From positions 18,528,492-18,592,491 of the forward strand of contig NC_133897.1 of the NCBI RefSeq assembly GCF_964199755.1: a stretch of DNA of 64,000 nt. Reading direction: 5' to 3'. The notes beneath the pieces are model-generated. The model ran no database searches. It saw nothing but the letters and a program-made list of their open reading frames with translations, and was not told the DNA's origin. Each line of letters opens with the position of its first letter. Within the stretch, counting starts at the first letter, position 1. Shown here piece by piece: positions 25,154-36,749 of this stretch. Made by a program: the position numbers and the translations under genes. This stretch comes from Larus michahellis (lineage: Eukaryota; Chordata; Aves; Charadriiformes; Laridae).

Positions 25154-25335
25154 ATGAACACCATCGTCTTCAGCAAGCTCAGCGGCCAGGTGCTTTTCGA
25201 GGAGGACGCCAAGGAGCGGGAGCGGAGCGGCCGGCCCTACGTGGGGGTGGTGGAGGGGCCGCACCACGCCGAGGTGCTGCTCCCCGACAGCCCGTCCATC
25301 AAGGAGAGCCTCAGCCTGCGCAACCGGCGGACGGG
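25154..25335 (+). CDS. MKX: MKX coding exon 1 (Mohawk homeobox, residues 1-61)
   Basis: First coding exon of Mohawk, a TALE-class homeodomain transcription factor that acts in the nucleus. It drives tendon and ligament collagen genes and restrains myogenic genes such as Myod1 through Sin3/HDAC recruitment (family knowledge). The exon encodes MNTIVFSKLSGQVLFEE, then an acidic and arginine-rich stretch, the conserved GVVEGPHHAEVLLPDSP block and SLRNRRT, ending two bases into a glycine codon at a GT donor (25336-25337). This start was chosen because MNTIVF is the conserved N-terminus and ACC precedes the ATG, with A at -3. An in-frame ATG at 24971 would add 61 residues but lies upstream of the likely acceptor at 25087. 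The segment is a poorly structured N-terminal arm before the homeodomain. Confidence 0.95.
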
Positions 25336-27425
25336 GTATGCCGTGCGCTCGTCGCCGCGCCGCGCACCGGCTCCGCGGGGCGGCCCTGCCGCGTAGCCGG
25401 TTTGGGGTTGCGAGATGGGTTTCTGGAGGAGTCCTCCCCCGCGGCCCCGGGTCCGTACTCTCTGGGACAGCTACGGTGGGAAATTCCGGTAATAGATGAT
25501 GCAGAGGCGTCCGATTGGGCTGGAATGTGGCAGACAGAGCGCTCCTGTCCTGCGGTGTTTGACCTCCCCCTTCTCTGCCTCCAAACAAAAACAAACCGGG
25601 GAAACCGGGGCTCGTCCGGTTTGGTCGCGCGCTTCATGTAATTAACTCCCCCCACAAAAAAAACCAGAGGCGCAAGGCGGAACGTGTGAAACCTGCGGGA
25701 CGGGGCGGCCGCGGGGCCGGTCCCCGCCGGCGGGGCCGGGGCAGTCGGTCTGCGGCCGGGGCTGAGGCGGACGGTCACTGCGCGGTCCCCGGCGCTCGTT
25801 CCTCCGTCCCGGCTGGTTTGCAGCGCACTGGGCGAGCGGACGGGAAGGAGCTGCGTTGCCGGTGTATTCACCGGGATGGGATTTAAAACGGACTAGGTCG
25901 CTGCCAGTCAAGGCTGATGTTAAAATCGTTTTGGTAAAAAGGCAGCTGAGGCTGAGCCGTCTGCGGCTGATTATTTTATAATTTTTTTTGGTGCTGGAAC
26001 AGGTGAAATAGGAGGTGATGAGGGGACGTGTTAGATCCGGCGGGTTGTCGGCCGCAGCTCGAGGGGTTGAACTGGCGAGCGCGGACGAGGGATTTCGGGT
26101 CAGCTTTATAAAGTAAAGACTAAGGAGCACAGTCAGGAGGCACTGAAACCGAGAAATGCCGAGGAGCTGTTTTTACTGCCGAATTTCCACCTTAAAGATT
26201 GCATCAGCTCGTACTTTTAGCGGCGGTGCCGGTTGGTAGGACGCAGGTTGTGTTTCACCGGCATGTTATTAGCAGCCGATCGCGGCGGAGCTGGGTGGCC
26301 GAGGGAGCGCCGCACGACGCGGTCCGGCCCCGGCCCGGCCCCGGCCCGGCTCGGCTTGTCGCGGCTCGGCCCCGCACGGCCCGGCCCCGCACGGCGCCGT
26401 GGCGCCCCCTGCAGCCGCCGCCGGGAGCCGCCGCCGCCCGGAGCCTCCGCGCAGCGCTGCCCGCCGGCCCCAGCTCGCCTCTGGGTTTTCCTTCCGATTC
26501 CCCGGTTTTGGGTTTTTTTTTTTTTCCACTCGCTTTTTATTGTCGACCGTCTGTTACAAACAAACACCTTTTCCTTTTTCTTTTTTCCTTTTTTTTTTTT
26601 TTTTTAAACGGGAGTTGCGTTTCATTCCCCTCGGTTTCACCTTTTCCCCCGGCAGGCGTGGGGCTCTGGGGGCTGCTTCGCGTCGCTGCCGGCGGCGTTG
26701 GGGAGCGGTATGCCTGCCACCCCGCCCCAAGGAGCACTCCCGCTCCGAGCGGGGAAATGACCCTGGAGGTGCTCGATGCCGCGGGTTTCCATGAATATAA
26801 CGGGCAAATAAATTCGGGCGGGGGGCAGGCTCGGTTGGCCGCGGGGGCGGCCCGCACCGCGCTGGGGTGCGCGGCCGTGCCCGTGCCCCTCTGGAAACAG
26901 ACCAACCACACGCCTGGCAGATGCCGAGCACCGAAAGCCTGGGGAAACTCAAACCCCGCACAGGCGAAGCCCTGACCCCGCTGAAATCCCCGCGGTGGAG
27001 TCGCCCGGGCCCGCAGCATCATCGCGGCTAGCGCCCGGGGTGGGCGAAGCCGGCGCCGAGCCCTCCCCTCTCGGTCCGATCCCCCACGACCGGGGCGTTC
27101 GGGGGAGCTGCGGGCGTCGCCTTCTCCTCAGCCACCGGCCCGGGGCGAGGGTTGCTGCCGTGGAAAGTCCCCGAGCACCCCGCGGGGACGGGTCTCGGCT
27201 CCCCCGGGGAAGGGACAGACCCTGGCAGGGCGCGCTTCGGGGTCGGGGCACCCCCCACCTTGAGCGGGCTCCCCCCGGGCAGGGCGCTCCGCGGGCGGGT
27301 GCGCATCCCTGCGCGCATCCCGCACCTGCGGGGGAGGCCGCACAGAGGGGCTCGGTGCAGTGCCCGGGGCCGGGCGGGTGCCCGCCGCCCCGGCCGCTGT
27401 CCTGAGCGCCCCTTCTCCGCGGCAG
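25336..27425 (+). other. MKX: MKX intron between coding exons 1 and 2
   Basis: About 2.1 kb, mostly CpG-island sequence. It contains a T-rich segment with T runs at about 26514-26525 and 26588-26605, and a CTCF-like core at 26403-26415 ('cgccccctgcagc', which by my comparison mismatches two positions of the usual consensus). The many overlapping open frames are compositional. Confidence 0.85.
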
Positions 27426-27585
27426 GGCGCGGCAGAGCGGCGGGAAGGTGCGGCACAAGCGGCAGGCGCTGCAGGACATGGCGCGGCCGCTCAAGCAGTG
27501 GCTCTACAAGCACCGCGACAACCCCTACCCCACCAAGACCGAGAAGATCCTGCTGGCCCTCGGCTCCCAGATGACCCTGGTGCAG
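27426..27585 (+). CDS. MKX: MKX coding exon 2 (homeodomain helices 1 and 2)
   Basis: This exon follows 'ctccgcggcag' and completes the split glycine codon 61. It then encodes residues 62-114: ARQSGGKVRHKRQALQDM, then ARPLKQWLYKHRDNPYPTKT and EKILLALGSQMTLVQ. This is the N-terminal arm plus helices 1 and 2 of the homeodomain. The HRDNPYPTK stretch is the three-residue loop extension that defines the TALE superclass. The PYP motif sits at residues 94-96. The exon ends in phase 0 at CAG followed by GTAAGG, a near-consensus donor. It is virtually identical to mammalian MKX as I recall it, as expected for the DNA-binding domain. The exon is still within the CpG island. Confidence 0.96.
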
Positions 27586-30500
27586 GTAAGGGACCCCTCC
27601 ACCCCCACCTCCGGCGGCTGCTCTGGGGAGTTTCACGGGCGGGAGGGACGGGTCAGACGGATCAGCCGAACCCGCCCCCGTGAGCTGAGCATCAGGGAGG
27701 CATCCGTGCAGGCAGAAAGGCCGAGGGTCCTGTGCTCATCCTTCCCTCCGCCCCCTCTAGGACCCCTCCTCCAGCAGGATTCTATCCCCCAAACAGGAAT
27801 TCCCACAGGACTCTATTCCCCAAACAGGAATTCCCACCTCTGTGCGATCCTGGCCAGGGAAGTGCGAAAGGCAATCGGCAAAAGGTGTGTGCTTTCCCTG
27901 CGAGGAAGAGAGGCCCTCTGCCTTTAATCTCATTCATAAATACAGCAGAAATATTTTTGCTTAGTCGTTAAAAATCTTCAGGGGGAAAAAAAATCAGTAA
28001 TGGGGGATTTCAGCAGAGAATATGAATTGTTGAGGAAGTTGTAGGGAGCTACTCTTTCCCCTTTTGAAAATGGGCTAGAATGGAAACAGTTGCGTTGTTC
28101 TGATAATAATTATCACCTGTTGCACGGATGTTTGAGTTACCATCCCCACTGTGTGCAGCGTCTCAGCCTGCAGGGACTGTGTTTCACAGTCTTGCAGGAA
28201 TTATCATTATAGTGTAATTAGACAAGGGGAGTAATTGGTTTGCTCTCAGGTACAACTCCCCTGAAATGACTGGCAGTTGTGTTGCAGTGAGAGGTATAAA
28301 GTTCGCTGCAAATGTTTATAAATCTTAGTCCTTTGTTCTGTTTGCCATCTGGCACTCTGTTGAAATATATGGTTAAATGCTATCGGTTGCTGAGTGATGC
28401 TATCTCAGGTCTGGATGCTGCAAAGATTTATGCATTGTGAATAATCTAATTTCCTGACTGGGAGCTACTGCTAGGTGCATAAAATGAAACACATGTGTTT
28501 GCAGGATCGGGTCCTCAGCGCTCTGCCTAACGCATTATGTGTCACTTTGCAAAGAACATGAAAATATCAAAATAACATGAAGTATTAGAAAAAGAAGGTG
28601 GTAATTCGGCGTTATTGAGTACTCCTTCAAAAAGGCCAGTGCTATGAACTTCAATCCTAGTAACAGCAAAATGGGAAACTTTTACACTTTAGTACCTCGC
28701 TGTGAAACTACTGCTCTAGAAAAAACACTATAGCTTTGACAAGAATAATATTAATGTCTCAGAAAATGCCAGTTATAACTGGAAGATATGGTTAAAACAA
28801 CTTTTCTTGCTTTTAAAAAATATACATGAAAGGTTTGCTCAGACTTTTAAAAATAGGATTACATAAACGCTATCCATTCAATGCCACGATTCAATAGGAG
28901 TAGTTTATTGGACTTTGGTGTTTAGAATATTCCTGTATTTTTACATGAGATTTAAAACATACATCCAGAATACACGCTGGGAGACGTTCACATTAATGAT
29001 ATCTTGAGGAGTTCTCCTGTTCTTTTATAAATGCCATGGAATGAACAGACAAGGGGAAAAAATGGTGGGTTTTTGCAGTATTTCTCTTGTGGCAGCTTTA
29101 ATAAATCCCGATGGGGATACGCTGTGTTAGCCTCTGTAAAAGCATCAAGTGAGCCATGGCCACTACTCCACAGAGTTTTATGATCTACGTAAGGTGTAGA
29201 ATAAAATTAAAAAGAACCACGGAGGGCTGCGTTTATCTCTGTTAGACCCCCATGCCTCTGGTGGATTTAAGCTGAAGCTGAATTTGACTGGCCTTATTTC
29301 TATGAACTGTAATATTTGAAAGAGCTGTGCAGAGCAGCACATCTATCTCCATTTACAGAAGCACACCATCAAAAAGAGACCCCAGATGTTTCTTCCATCA
29401 TTTGGGTGCAATGCTCTTTTAATCCAGGAATACGATAGCATCTGTACGAGAGGTAAATACATATGTCTGGCACCAGCAGCAATTCCTCAGCCTGGAAGAA
29501 CAAAACAACGCACGCCCTACATCTATTTTTCAGATGCCCAGAAAGAACAAGACTGTAATCCAGATCAAAATTCTTGTTCTCTGAGAGAGAGAGAGGGCCA
29601 GGCTCTGATCTCAGTCACGCTGGGTACCTCTGAAATCGTTTCCCCAAAGGCTGTGCTCTTTCAGGACAGTGCTATAACCAAGAGCAGGCTCAGGACTGGG
29701 CTTCGATACTTCTGTCCCAGAGGGGCACTTTGCAAATGCATCAGCCAGGGGCTCTTGTGATTGCTTTTCTAATCTAGTAACACCAGACACCGCTGGAGAA
29801 CCAGGGATCGGTGTATGATGTTTATTCCGGGTAACATGCCCTCACGTTCACTGACCTGTCTCATATTTCCCACTCTTCTTCCATTTCTCGGTGCTGTCCC
29901 GCGGTGTTTGCTCTTGGTGGGAACGTACGCTTGCCCCCACAGCTTTCCACTCCTGTGGAGGCTGTTGTCTGCTGACAGCTGTTACCTCATCCCAGCATCC
30001 CTCATGTGCTGACGCCTTGTCGTTGGAAGCCCTAGGGAAGACAAAAGATACTGTTGAAAATCTCTTTTATTTTCCGCCAAAATGCCATTTAGGGAATGAA
30101 CGGTTGCGGTTTTTTGGTTTTCACTTGACTGCTGCCCTTAGAAAAGGTCGTCAGCAGCTGCCTGGAAGATGATGTTGGTGACAGTAATATTGGCAATATA
30201 GCTTTAACTCTTCTCCATGTGCTTTTCTTTCATCTAATGACCCTTATTCCATCTATCCAAAGGAGCTTTTGCAGGAACATGGCATATATAAAACCGATCC
30301 TTCTGTGAGACAAGGAGGCGTCCAGCCCTGTTTTCTACTGTTATTTTTAGGACAGTATCTGCATGTCAGATCTTCCACAATTTTATTTTCATTAGTTTTT
30401 CTGCCACTTGGTTGATTTTAACTGAATTTGTTCTACCTCACTATTACTTTGAGTTAACCCCCTGTTCCTGGGTGCAGTGGGACAGCAAGGGGGCTGTTCC

Positions 30501-33500
30501 AGCTGTGTCCAACTGTACTGCAGAAGGAAAGTCAGACTCTTTCAAGGAGGTAGGATTTCGCAGGAATCATAAATCATCTTGTTTCTGAATAAGCAGTAGC
30601 AAAACCTGGGGCAAATTCTGGGCTGACTTATTCCTGAGCAGGCCAACAAGGTCTTCAGGAGTCCTCAAGGCAAATGTTATTGCAGCTTTCAGTCCAACAA
30701 TCCAAAGTTTTCTACTTCCCCAACTGCCAAAGCAGGAAACCAAAAAAGCAATATAGTTTGAAAAGGCATTTTATGTTTTACTCCAATTAGATTCCAATTC
30801 AGAATCCAATAATTTGTCCTATTAATATGCTATTAATATGCTACCTTTTCATTTGTATTATTACCACAGTGCTTGATTTATTTTATTTTAAATTTCAGGT
30901 TAGATGTTCTTGTGAAATAAAAAAGAAAAATGGCCGTATATTCCTTCCAGAAAGAAATATGAATGGCCGTATTGTTGAAAAGAAGTTTTTTGCAATACTA
31001 GGATTAATATATTGGTCATGTGTTGCTATGGATTTAATAGTATTCAGATTTATAAAGGCATATCTGGATTACTGGAGGAGGAGAATCACTTGATTTCTGT
31101 TCCGTTTCCGAAATTTTGGCAACTCTTATGCAGTGAAGCAGAACAAATTACAATAAAATTGAAGAGTCTCCTCAGAAGTAAAGCCAGAGAGTCAATATTT
31201 CATGATGCTGATATAAGTACCTGATGCTCTTTGGGAATGACTGAGCTGCTGTAAAATATGAATGCTGGAAAGCACGTCTATTATCCTTCTCCTTGGGTTT
31301 TGTCTTTTTACTTCTTGAAGAACTGCATGATTGTTACCTTACAAGAATAGTGAGTTCCATCACGCATTTTTTTCAAAATACTTTGTTCTTTGTGAGGTTT
31401 CTGGGACAAAGATTTTCCTACTGGCTTTATGTAAATAATTATTTTTATTATTTTTGGAGGTCACAGTAATGTAACTTGGGACCATGCTAAAGGGTGGCCG
31501 GCTTTTGGCAGCTTTGGTGGTTTCTTTTTGGAATAGTTTAAGTCAAGTGTGGTGCAAAGAGGTACTTGTAGTGTGAGTGGGACCTACAGCAGTAGGCATG
31601 CCGCTTTTTAAAGACCACATTTGGGGGCTGGTTGAAATTACTGACAAAACTGTCCTTGGCTTTAAAGGAGCGAGGGAAAGCCTGTAATAACCCAGGCGGT
31701 GGCTGGAGTTCAGGGTGAGCTGGTATAGCCTGTGGCCATGCAGCCTCTTCCAGTCCACACACCTGGAGGTTGTCCACGACTGAAGAGTAGGAGAGATGTT
31801 GAATCTCTTGATGTTTTAGGGATCAGGATTTTCCAGCAATATACAGAAGTGACCAAGAGCAGGAAGGCACCCTGAGATACCACACCACAGATCTAGCCTA
31901 AAAATCTCTTAAGTGACCTTGTAATTGCATTTGGGGTAAGAGTTTCTGGAGTGAGCTCGCTGCTTTGTGCTTTGGCTTAAAGCTCCTCTTGTAAATGCTG
32001 ACTTCAGGTTCTTTCATAATGATCAAATACTACTATTTCCTCCTCTCATAGCAGAAGACTTAAAATATGACTCATCTTTTCATATTGATATGCAGAAAGC
32101 AAAGCGCTGGCATGGGAAGAATGAGCCCAAAATAGACCAAGAGTACCATGCAAAAATCACTCCTGCTAAATTTAATTGCTTTTATGTATGAGTCACGCTA
32201 ATACTACCCTATCTTTCTCTTCTGTACGTGGCACTTCACTGATGAAATATTTCAATATGTAATGAAATAATGAACCTCTTTCTGGTGAGATGTTGGAAAG
32301 CTGTCAGTTTTGTGAGACGCTGCAGTAACTGCTGTAATATTCAGTGGGACCCTGGATCGATCCATCTCTATTGTTACGTACTGGATTTTGGATTTATACT
32401 AAATCATGCAGCAGCCAGGTGACTGCTGCTTCAGCTGAGCAGTCTGGAGAGAGTTTGTTAACAGCGTTAGAAAGTGGATGGATTCCAGCCCACCCTTTCT
32501 GGTTTGCTGTAATGATTGCTGTGTCAATATGATGAATATAAACAAGTAGCCTTGGAAGAGAATGAAAATTACTTACTCTTCTGTGCCAGCTACAGTTTTG
32601 GTCTTCTAACCTGTCATAGTAAACTACATGGTTTGTAAAGTTATGTGTTTGGCATCTGAGTGCTGATCCAGGGCTCACTGTATTTTCGGTGGAACCCTGT
32701 TTCATGTAAACATGATTTTGAGTAAAATCAAAGTGACAGGCTTAAGGCACCACTGCTAAGTTCTGGGTGGGACTCTGAACCAAAGATTGGTTTTTCCTTT
32801 AAGCAGATAGTGTTTATTGTTTCCTGTAATCACCCTAGAAGAGATGATCAGTCCAGAATAATTAGCCGAATACTTGTGTGCAATTTATACAACCTTAGCT
32901 ACAATAGACAGATGACAAAACTAGGGCCAAAATCCAACACTGAGGTCTACAGTTTGGCTTTCTAGGAGGTAGGGTAGCATGTATTGATAAAACATGTGTT
33001 AAACTCCTTTGCAGGTTAACATAAATTAAATGATATGATCATTCCCAGATCAGAATATGACTGCAGTAATCTCGGCTTCCTCTGTGTGCACTTTCACAGC
33101 ACAAAGATGTGAGCAGGGCTATAGACTCTCCTGACATTCTTTACATTCTCCTTTGCAAGTAAAGCTACTCTGCCTCCTTCTTGCAGAGGTCGTGTCAAAA
33201 TACACTCATTCCTGCAAGGAGTAAACAGCATTTTTAAGACCCGATTTATCATTAAATAAATATTGTTAGAGTGTAGGTAGCTTGCCTCTGCTCTTGCTCG
33301 TAGTAAGGTTATGGTCAGGTCACTCTGTCAGTATCAGTATTTCCTATTTTCTGTATTTTTAATGTGCAGTAGAATCAAGGCCAGCATTTTCTCAGGTATG
33401 CTTTCATGCAAAGACGCTGCAAGTACGTGCATCCCATTTGATGATTTAGTTAGAACTGCTGGCACAGAAGACTACACCATGCCCTTTTGCTCCTTTTGGA

Positions 33501-34286
33501 CCTAAAGCAGTGGTCAAATCCTTGTGTTTGAGCCTGACTTTGTGGTGACCCTGTATGGTAGAGGGATACTACTGTGTATCTATTTTGCAATGTCATACTC
33601 TAGAAAACGCTCTGCAGCTGAGAAGGAGGACAAGGCAGTCTCTTGCTTAGCAGTCGCTGTGTGAGGAATCTGCATCCTCACGGCTTTTTAGGGTTTCCAT
33701 GATAGAAAGGGTTCATAAAAGCTCCGCTCTGTAGAGCAGATAGTTGATTTCCGCAGTGACTCAAAGCAGGTTATATTCTGTGTAAGACTTTTTTGGTACC
33801 CACTTGCTGTCAGGGTACTGATGAGGCACGAGGGAAAACTTGGGCTTTTATATAACCAAATCCAGAATGGGTTTTTCTGTTCAACAGCCTTATTGTAGCC
33901 TACATAAATGTCAAAGGCAAATTACTGAACATTAGCTATTCTTTTTAATTTAGGATGTTAGTAACATATCAAAGGTTTGTATTGAAAGTTCAGGGCATTA
34001 TCTCTAAAAAAAAAAAAAAGAAAGATGAATATCAAATGAGTATTTTGGGACACCTTCATTAAAACCTTGTTAATAATGAGGGTTTACTAACACTTGGGAA
34101 GGGTGGAAAGCCTGAACCCACCTTCTCGTCTGAGGTTCCTGCTCTGCTCGGTGATAGTTTCATTGTCTCCTGTTTGTGTTTCCCTTATTTGCCATTTTCT
34201 TAGGCATACATAAAGCTTATGAAAACTCTATGGGTTGTTTATTTGTGTTGTTTTCAAGAGAAACTAAAACATTCATTTGTATACAG
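27586..34286 (+). other. MKX: MKX intron splitting the homeodomain
   Basis: A 6.7-kb intron between helix 2 and recognition helix 3. CpG-island composition fades by about 27.7 kb. No exon is recognised inside. A homeodomain-site-rich stretch lies at about 28195-28270. A direct 11-bp repeat ('ctattaatatg') occurs at about 30820-30841. The minus-strand frames at 31538-31777 do not resemble a family I know. Confidence 0.85.
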
Positions 34287-34440
34287 GTATCGAACTGGTT
34301 TGCCAATGCAAGACGTCGCCTGAAGAATACTGTCAGGCAACCAGATCTTAGCTGGGCTTTACGAATAAAACTGTACAACAAATATGTTCAAGGAAATGCT
34401 GAACGACTCAGCGTGAGCAGCGATGACTCATGCTCTGAAG
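34287..34440 (+). CDS. MKX: MKX coding exon 3 (recognition helix)
   Basis: The exon follows 'tgtatacag' in phase 0 and encodes residues 115-165. It begins VSNWFANARRRLKNTVRQ, homeodomain helix 3, whose WFANARR motif carries the DNA-contacting asparagine (residue 121) and arginines. It continues PDLSWALRIKLYNKYVQGN and ends in the serine/acidic SVSSDDSCSE. TALE proteins carry a small residue at homeodomain position 50, and alanine 122 follows the invariant Asn here. The exon ends one base into an aspartate codon at a GT donor (34441). The frame stays open only to 34460 in the intron, so the donor is needed for the full protein. Confidence 0.96.
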
Positions 34441-35671
34441 GTTTGTTGACGTTCTTTTGATCAATTTTAAACCGATTGAAAAAGGTTTAGAAAGTTATTG
34501 GATCCCCTAAGTTAGCTCTGATTTCTCACAAACTGCCCTCAGTGGATCCGCCTTTACTTTTTGTGAATTAGGTGCCATTTTTGGCTCCCGACTACTCTGC
34601 AGCCTTGCAAAGTGGGATTGTGTAGGTTAATCGGGGTGACAGTCTGCTCGCATGTTATGTGCCTGTTTCATATGGCATCATTATTAGAAAGTTAATTGTC
34701 CGTTCATTAGATTCTACAAGCCTGTTGCTTTAATCTGCATTAAAGGAAAAAAATTGATTGCATTTGTTGGTTTAAGGAAATGAAAAATCTCTTGACTTTC
34801 ATTGATGGAGGGGCTATCGCAATATCATATCGTTAACAAGAGAATCTGATTAACGAGAGAATCCGATTATATTCAGTGGGGCTTATTATATGGTAAACTG
34901 ACTATTACTGTATTTATTTTATGTATTTTACCAGCAAACATTTTCCTTAAAAGGTGCACTGAAATTCTCTTTCTTATCCAAATGAAAAAAGGTAGGATTT
35001 TTAAAAATAGCACCCTATAGTTTTTAATAGAACATTTGTATTAATTATGTCTGTGGGTGCTTTTTTCACTCAGTTGTGACATGGAGATACACTGACAGGA
35101 ACAAAGGCTGCAGAACATTGTCAGACATGTGTAGGTGAATTTTTAGAAGAATATGTTTCAATTTGTAATCAGTTTCCATTCTCTTTGTTCCAATTTCAGT
35201 TTGTACTCACATTTCTTTGGTTTGTACTTCCCTTTAAAAGATTGGTTGCAGGACAATGAAAAGAGTACAGCTTAAGCAAATACACTTAAATATGACATAG
35301 TACTCAGAAGAAGCAAATTTCAAGTTATGATAGCAAGAACTCAGCTTATTCACCCAGATTTTAAAGTGTTTTTCATTGACTTAGGGCACTTCTCAGTTTT
35401 TTTCTACCTGTCTTGTGTTGCTCATGAACAAATCAGACCCAGACACTGTTTTCTACAGTTAATTAACTTGGAATAGCTGGAACATCTGAGAACGCTGGGA
35501 ACTACTGTGAGCAATGTGTGAACAGAAGAAAATGAAAATAATTTTCTAATGCTGAAGTCTAAAAGTCTTTTGTCTAGTTTTAGTTACAGCAATTTAAAAC
35601 ATGTAGAGAAAGCCTCTTGTTAAATATTAGGTATTTGATGCATTACTGTGTCTTTCCTCCTTTGTTTTCAG
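34441..35671 (+). other. MKX: MKX intron between coding exons 3 and 4
   Basis: A 1.2-kb AT-rich intron ending in 'cctcctttgttttcag'. Nothing further is recognised. Confidence 0.9.
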
Positions 35672-36007
35672 ATGGAGAAAATCCTCCAAGAAACCATATG
35701 AATGAAGGGGGATATAACAAACCAGTTCATCACACTGTGATTAAAACTGAAAATTCAGTAATAAAAACAGGAGTGAGACCAGAAACAAGTGCCAGTGAGG
35801 ATTACGTGTCACCCCCCAAATACAAAAGCAGCTTATTGAATCGTTACCTAAATGACTCATTGAGACATGTCATGGCTACTAATGCGGCTATGATGGAAAA
35901 AACAAGGCAAAGGAATCACTCTGGTTCATTTAGTTCCAATGAATTTGAGGAGGAATTGGTGTCTCCGTCATCATCAGAGACAGAAGGCAATTTTGTCTAC
36001 CGGACAG
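35672..36007 (+). CDS. MKX: MKX coding exon 4 (Mohawk repression-domain region)
   Basis: This exon completes aspartate 166 and encodes residues 166-277: DGENPPRNHMNEGGYNKPVH, the VIKTENSVIK stretch, SEDYVSPPKYKSSLLNRYL, NDSLRHVMATNAAMMEKT, RQRNHSGSFSSNEFEEELV and a serine-rich SPSSSETEGNFVYRT. These blocks are the conserved post-homeodomain region that, from published work on Mohawk, contains transcriptional repression domains. It ends one base into a codon at ACAG followed by GTAAGG (donor at 36008). The expected next block (D-T-L-E-N-G type, then the C-terminal YWKEINAAMAL region) was not found downstream, so the final exons lie outside the window. The exon frame is open past the donor for another 73 codons. 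Confidence 0.95.
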
Positions 36008-36114
36008 GTAAGGGATTCTTTCTGCATCATTTCTATCTAACACAGCTGGCTTTGGTGGATGGTGTCACCTGGAATGAGTGTCACCTGATGGTGCCTTTTA
36101 TGAGACTGGGTAAC

Positions 36115-36213
36115 TCCTGTCCATCCTCTCAGATGAGGGTGGATGACTCCTGTCCGTCCTCTCATATGAGAGCGGGTCGCTCCTGTCCATCCCTTCATTC
36201 ACTGGAGAAGTTC
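36115..36213 (+). repeat. 33-bp tandem repeat after exon 4, in frame
   Basis: Three units of 33 bp start at 36115, 36148 and 36181, each beginning TCCTGTCC. The first two are close copies and the third diverges after about 16 bp. The unit length is a multiple of three, and the repeats are in frame with exon 4 read-through, giving SCPSSQMRVDD, SCPSSHMRAGR and SCPSLHSLEKF. Stop codon TGA at 36226-36228. Confidence 0.75.
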
Positions 36214-36743
36214 TATCAACAGTATTGAATTTAAATGCTGTTATTGACAACTAATGAAGCTGCTTTGCTTTTTGAACGGAGCTATGGGTCTGATTCTTGA
36301 AATGCCACTTATAGGCCAGTTTTGTCAGCACTAAGACAAGCCTAAAGAAGGATAACATTCTTGGGCATTCTGTTGCAATAAGGGAGGACTAAAGGGCTGA
36401 AGTATTCCATGGCTCCATCTAGAAGAAAGAGGAGGGCTTTGAAATTTCAAGGTGGCTGTTTGTGGCACTTACCTGAGCTATATGCCCCCCAATGGAGTGC
36501 ACATGAACATCTTCCCCTGTTGTACAGCATTTGTTCTGTCTTCATAGAGCCTTCTCCGGTGCGTGGCCCTTTGGTGCTCATGCATCTCTTAGGAATAAGT
36601 GGATTAGTTTAGAGCAATTTCTGCATCACTCTCCAGGCGCAGCGCACTGAACTAAGGGGCCACAGACTCGGCCATTAAATATCTTGGCTTAATGTTTGGT
36701 TTTTTTTGAAGGATTACATATAGTGTATTATTTTAATGTTATC

Positions 36744-36749
36744 AATAAA
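36744..36749 (+). terminator. MKX: Candidate intronic poly(A) signal in MKX
   Basis: A canonical AATAAA lies about 520 nt after the read-through stop at 36228. Downstream sequence is only weakly GT-rich ('catccgctgtgttacc'). It could end a composite terminal exon starting at 35672. Confidence 0.25.

Larger units (their letters stand above)
23230..27600. promoter_or_regulatory. MKX: MKX promoter CpG island
   Basis: GC content and CpG frequency rise sharply near 23.23 kb and stay high, with short AT-richer breaks (25.9-26.2 and 26.5-26.65 kb), until just past coding exon 2 at 27.6 kb. The island contains the start codon, the first two coding exons, GC boxes and CRE-like sites. Broad islands of this kind are usual for developmental homeobox genes and are often Polycomb-regulated; that last point is general knowledge, not seen here. 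No convincing TATA box is placed at a fixed start, so the transcription start is not assigned. The many long open frames here on both strands result from the scarcity of stop codons in GC-rich DNA. Confidence 0.85.

Noticed and set aside
24476..25594. 372-codon minus-strand open frame across the MKX start region
   Set aside because: It is antisense to MKX coding exon 1 and the GC minisatellite; stop codons are rare there by composition.
24679..25641. 320-codon + strand frame overlapping MKX exon 1 in a different frame
   Set aside because: It conflicts with the conserved MKX frame and runs through the minisatellite and intron.
31538..31777. Minus-strand frame in the MKX intron considered as a nested exon
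   Set aside because: Two overlapping frames are equally open, with no splice-site support or family match.
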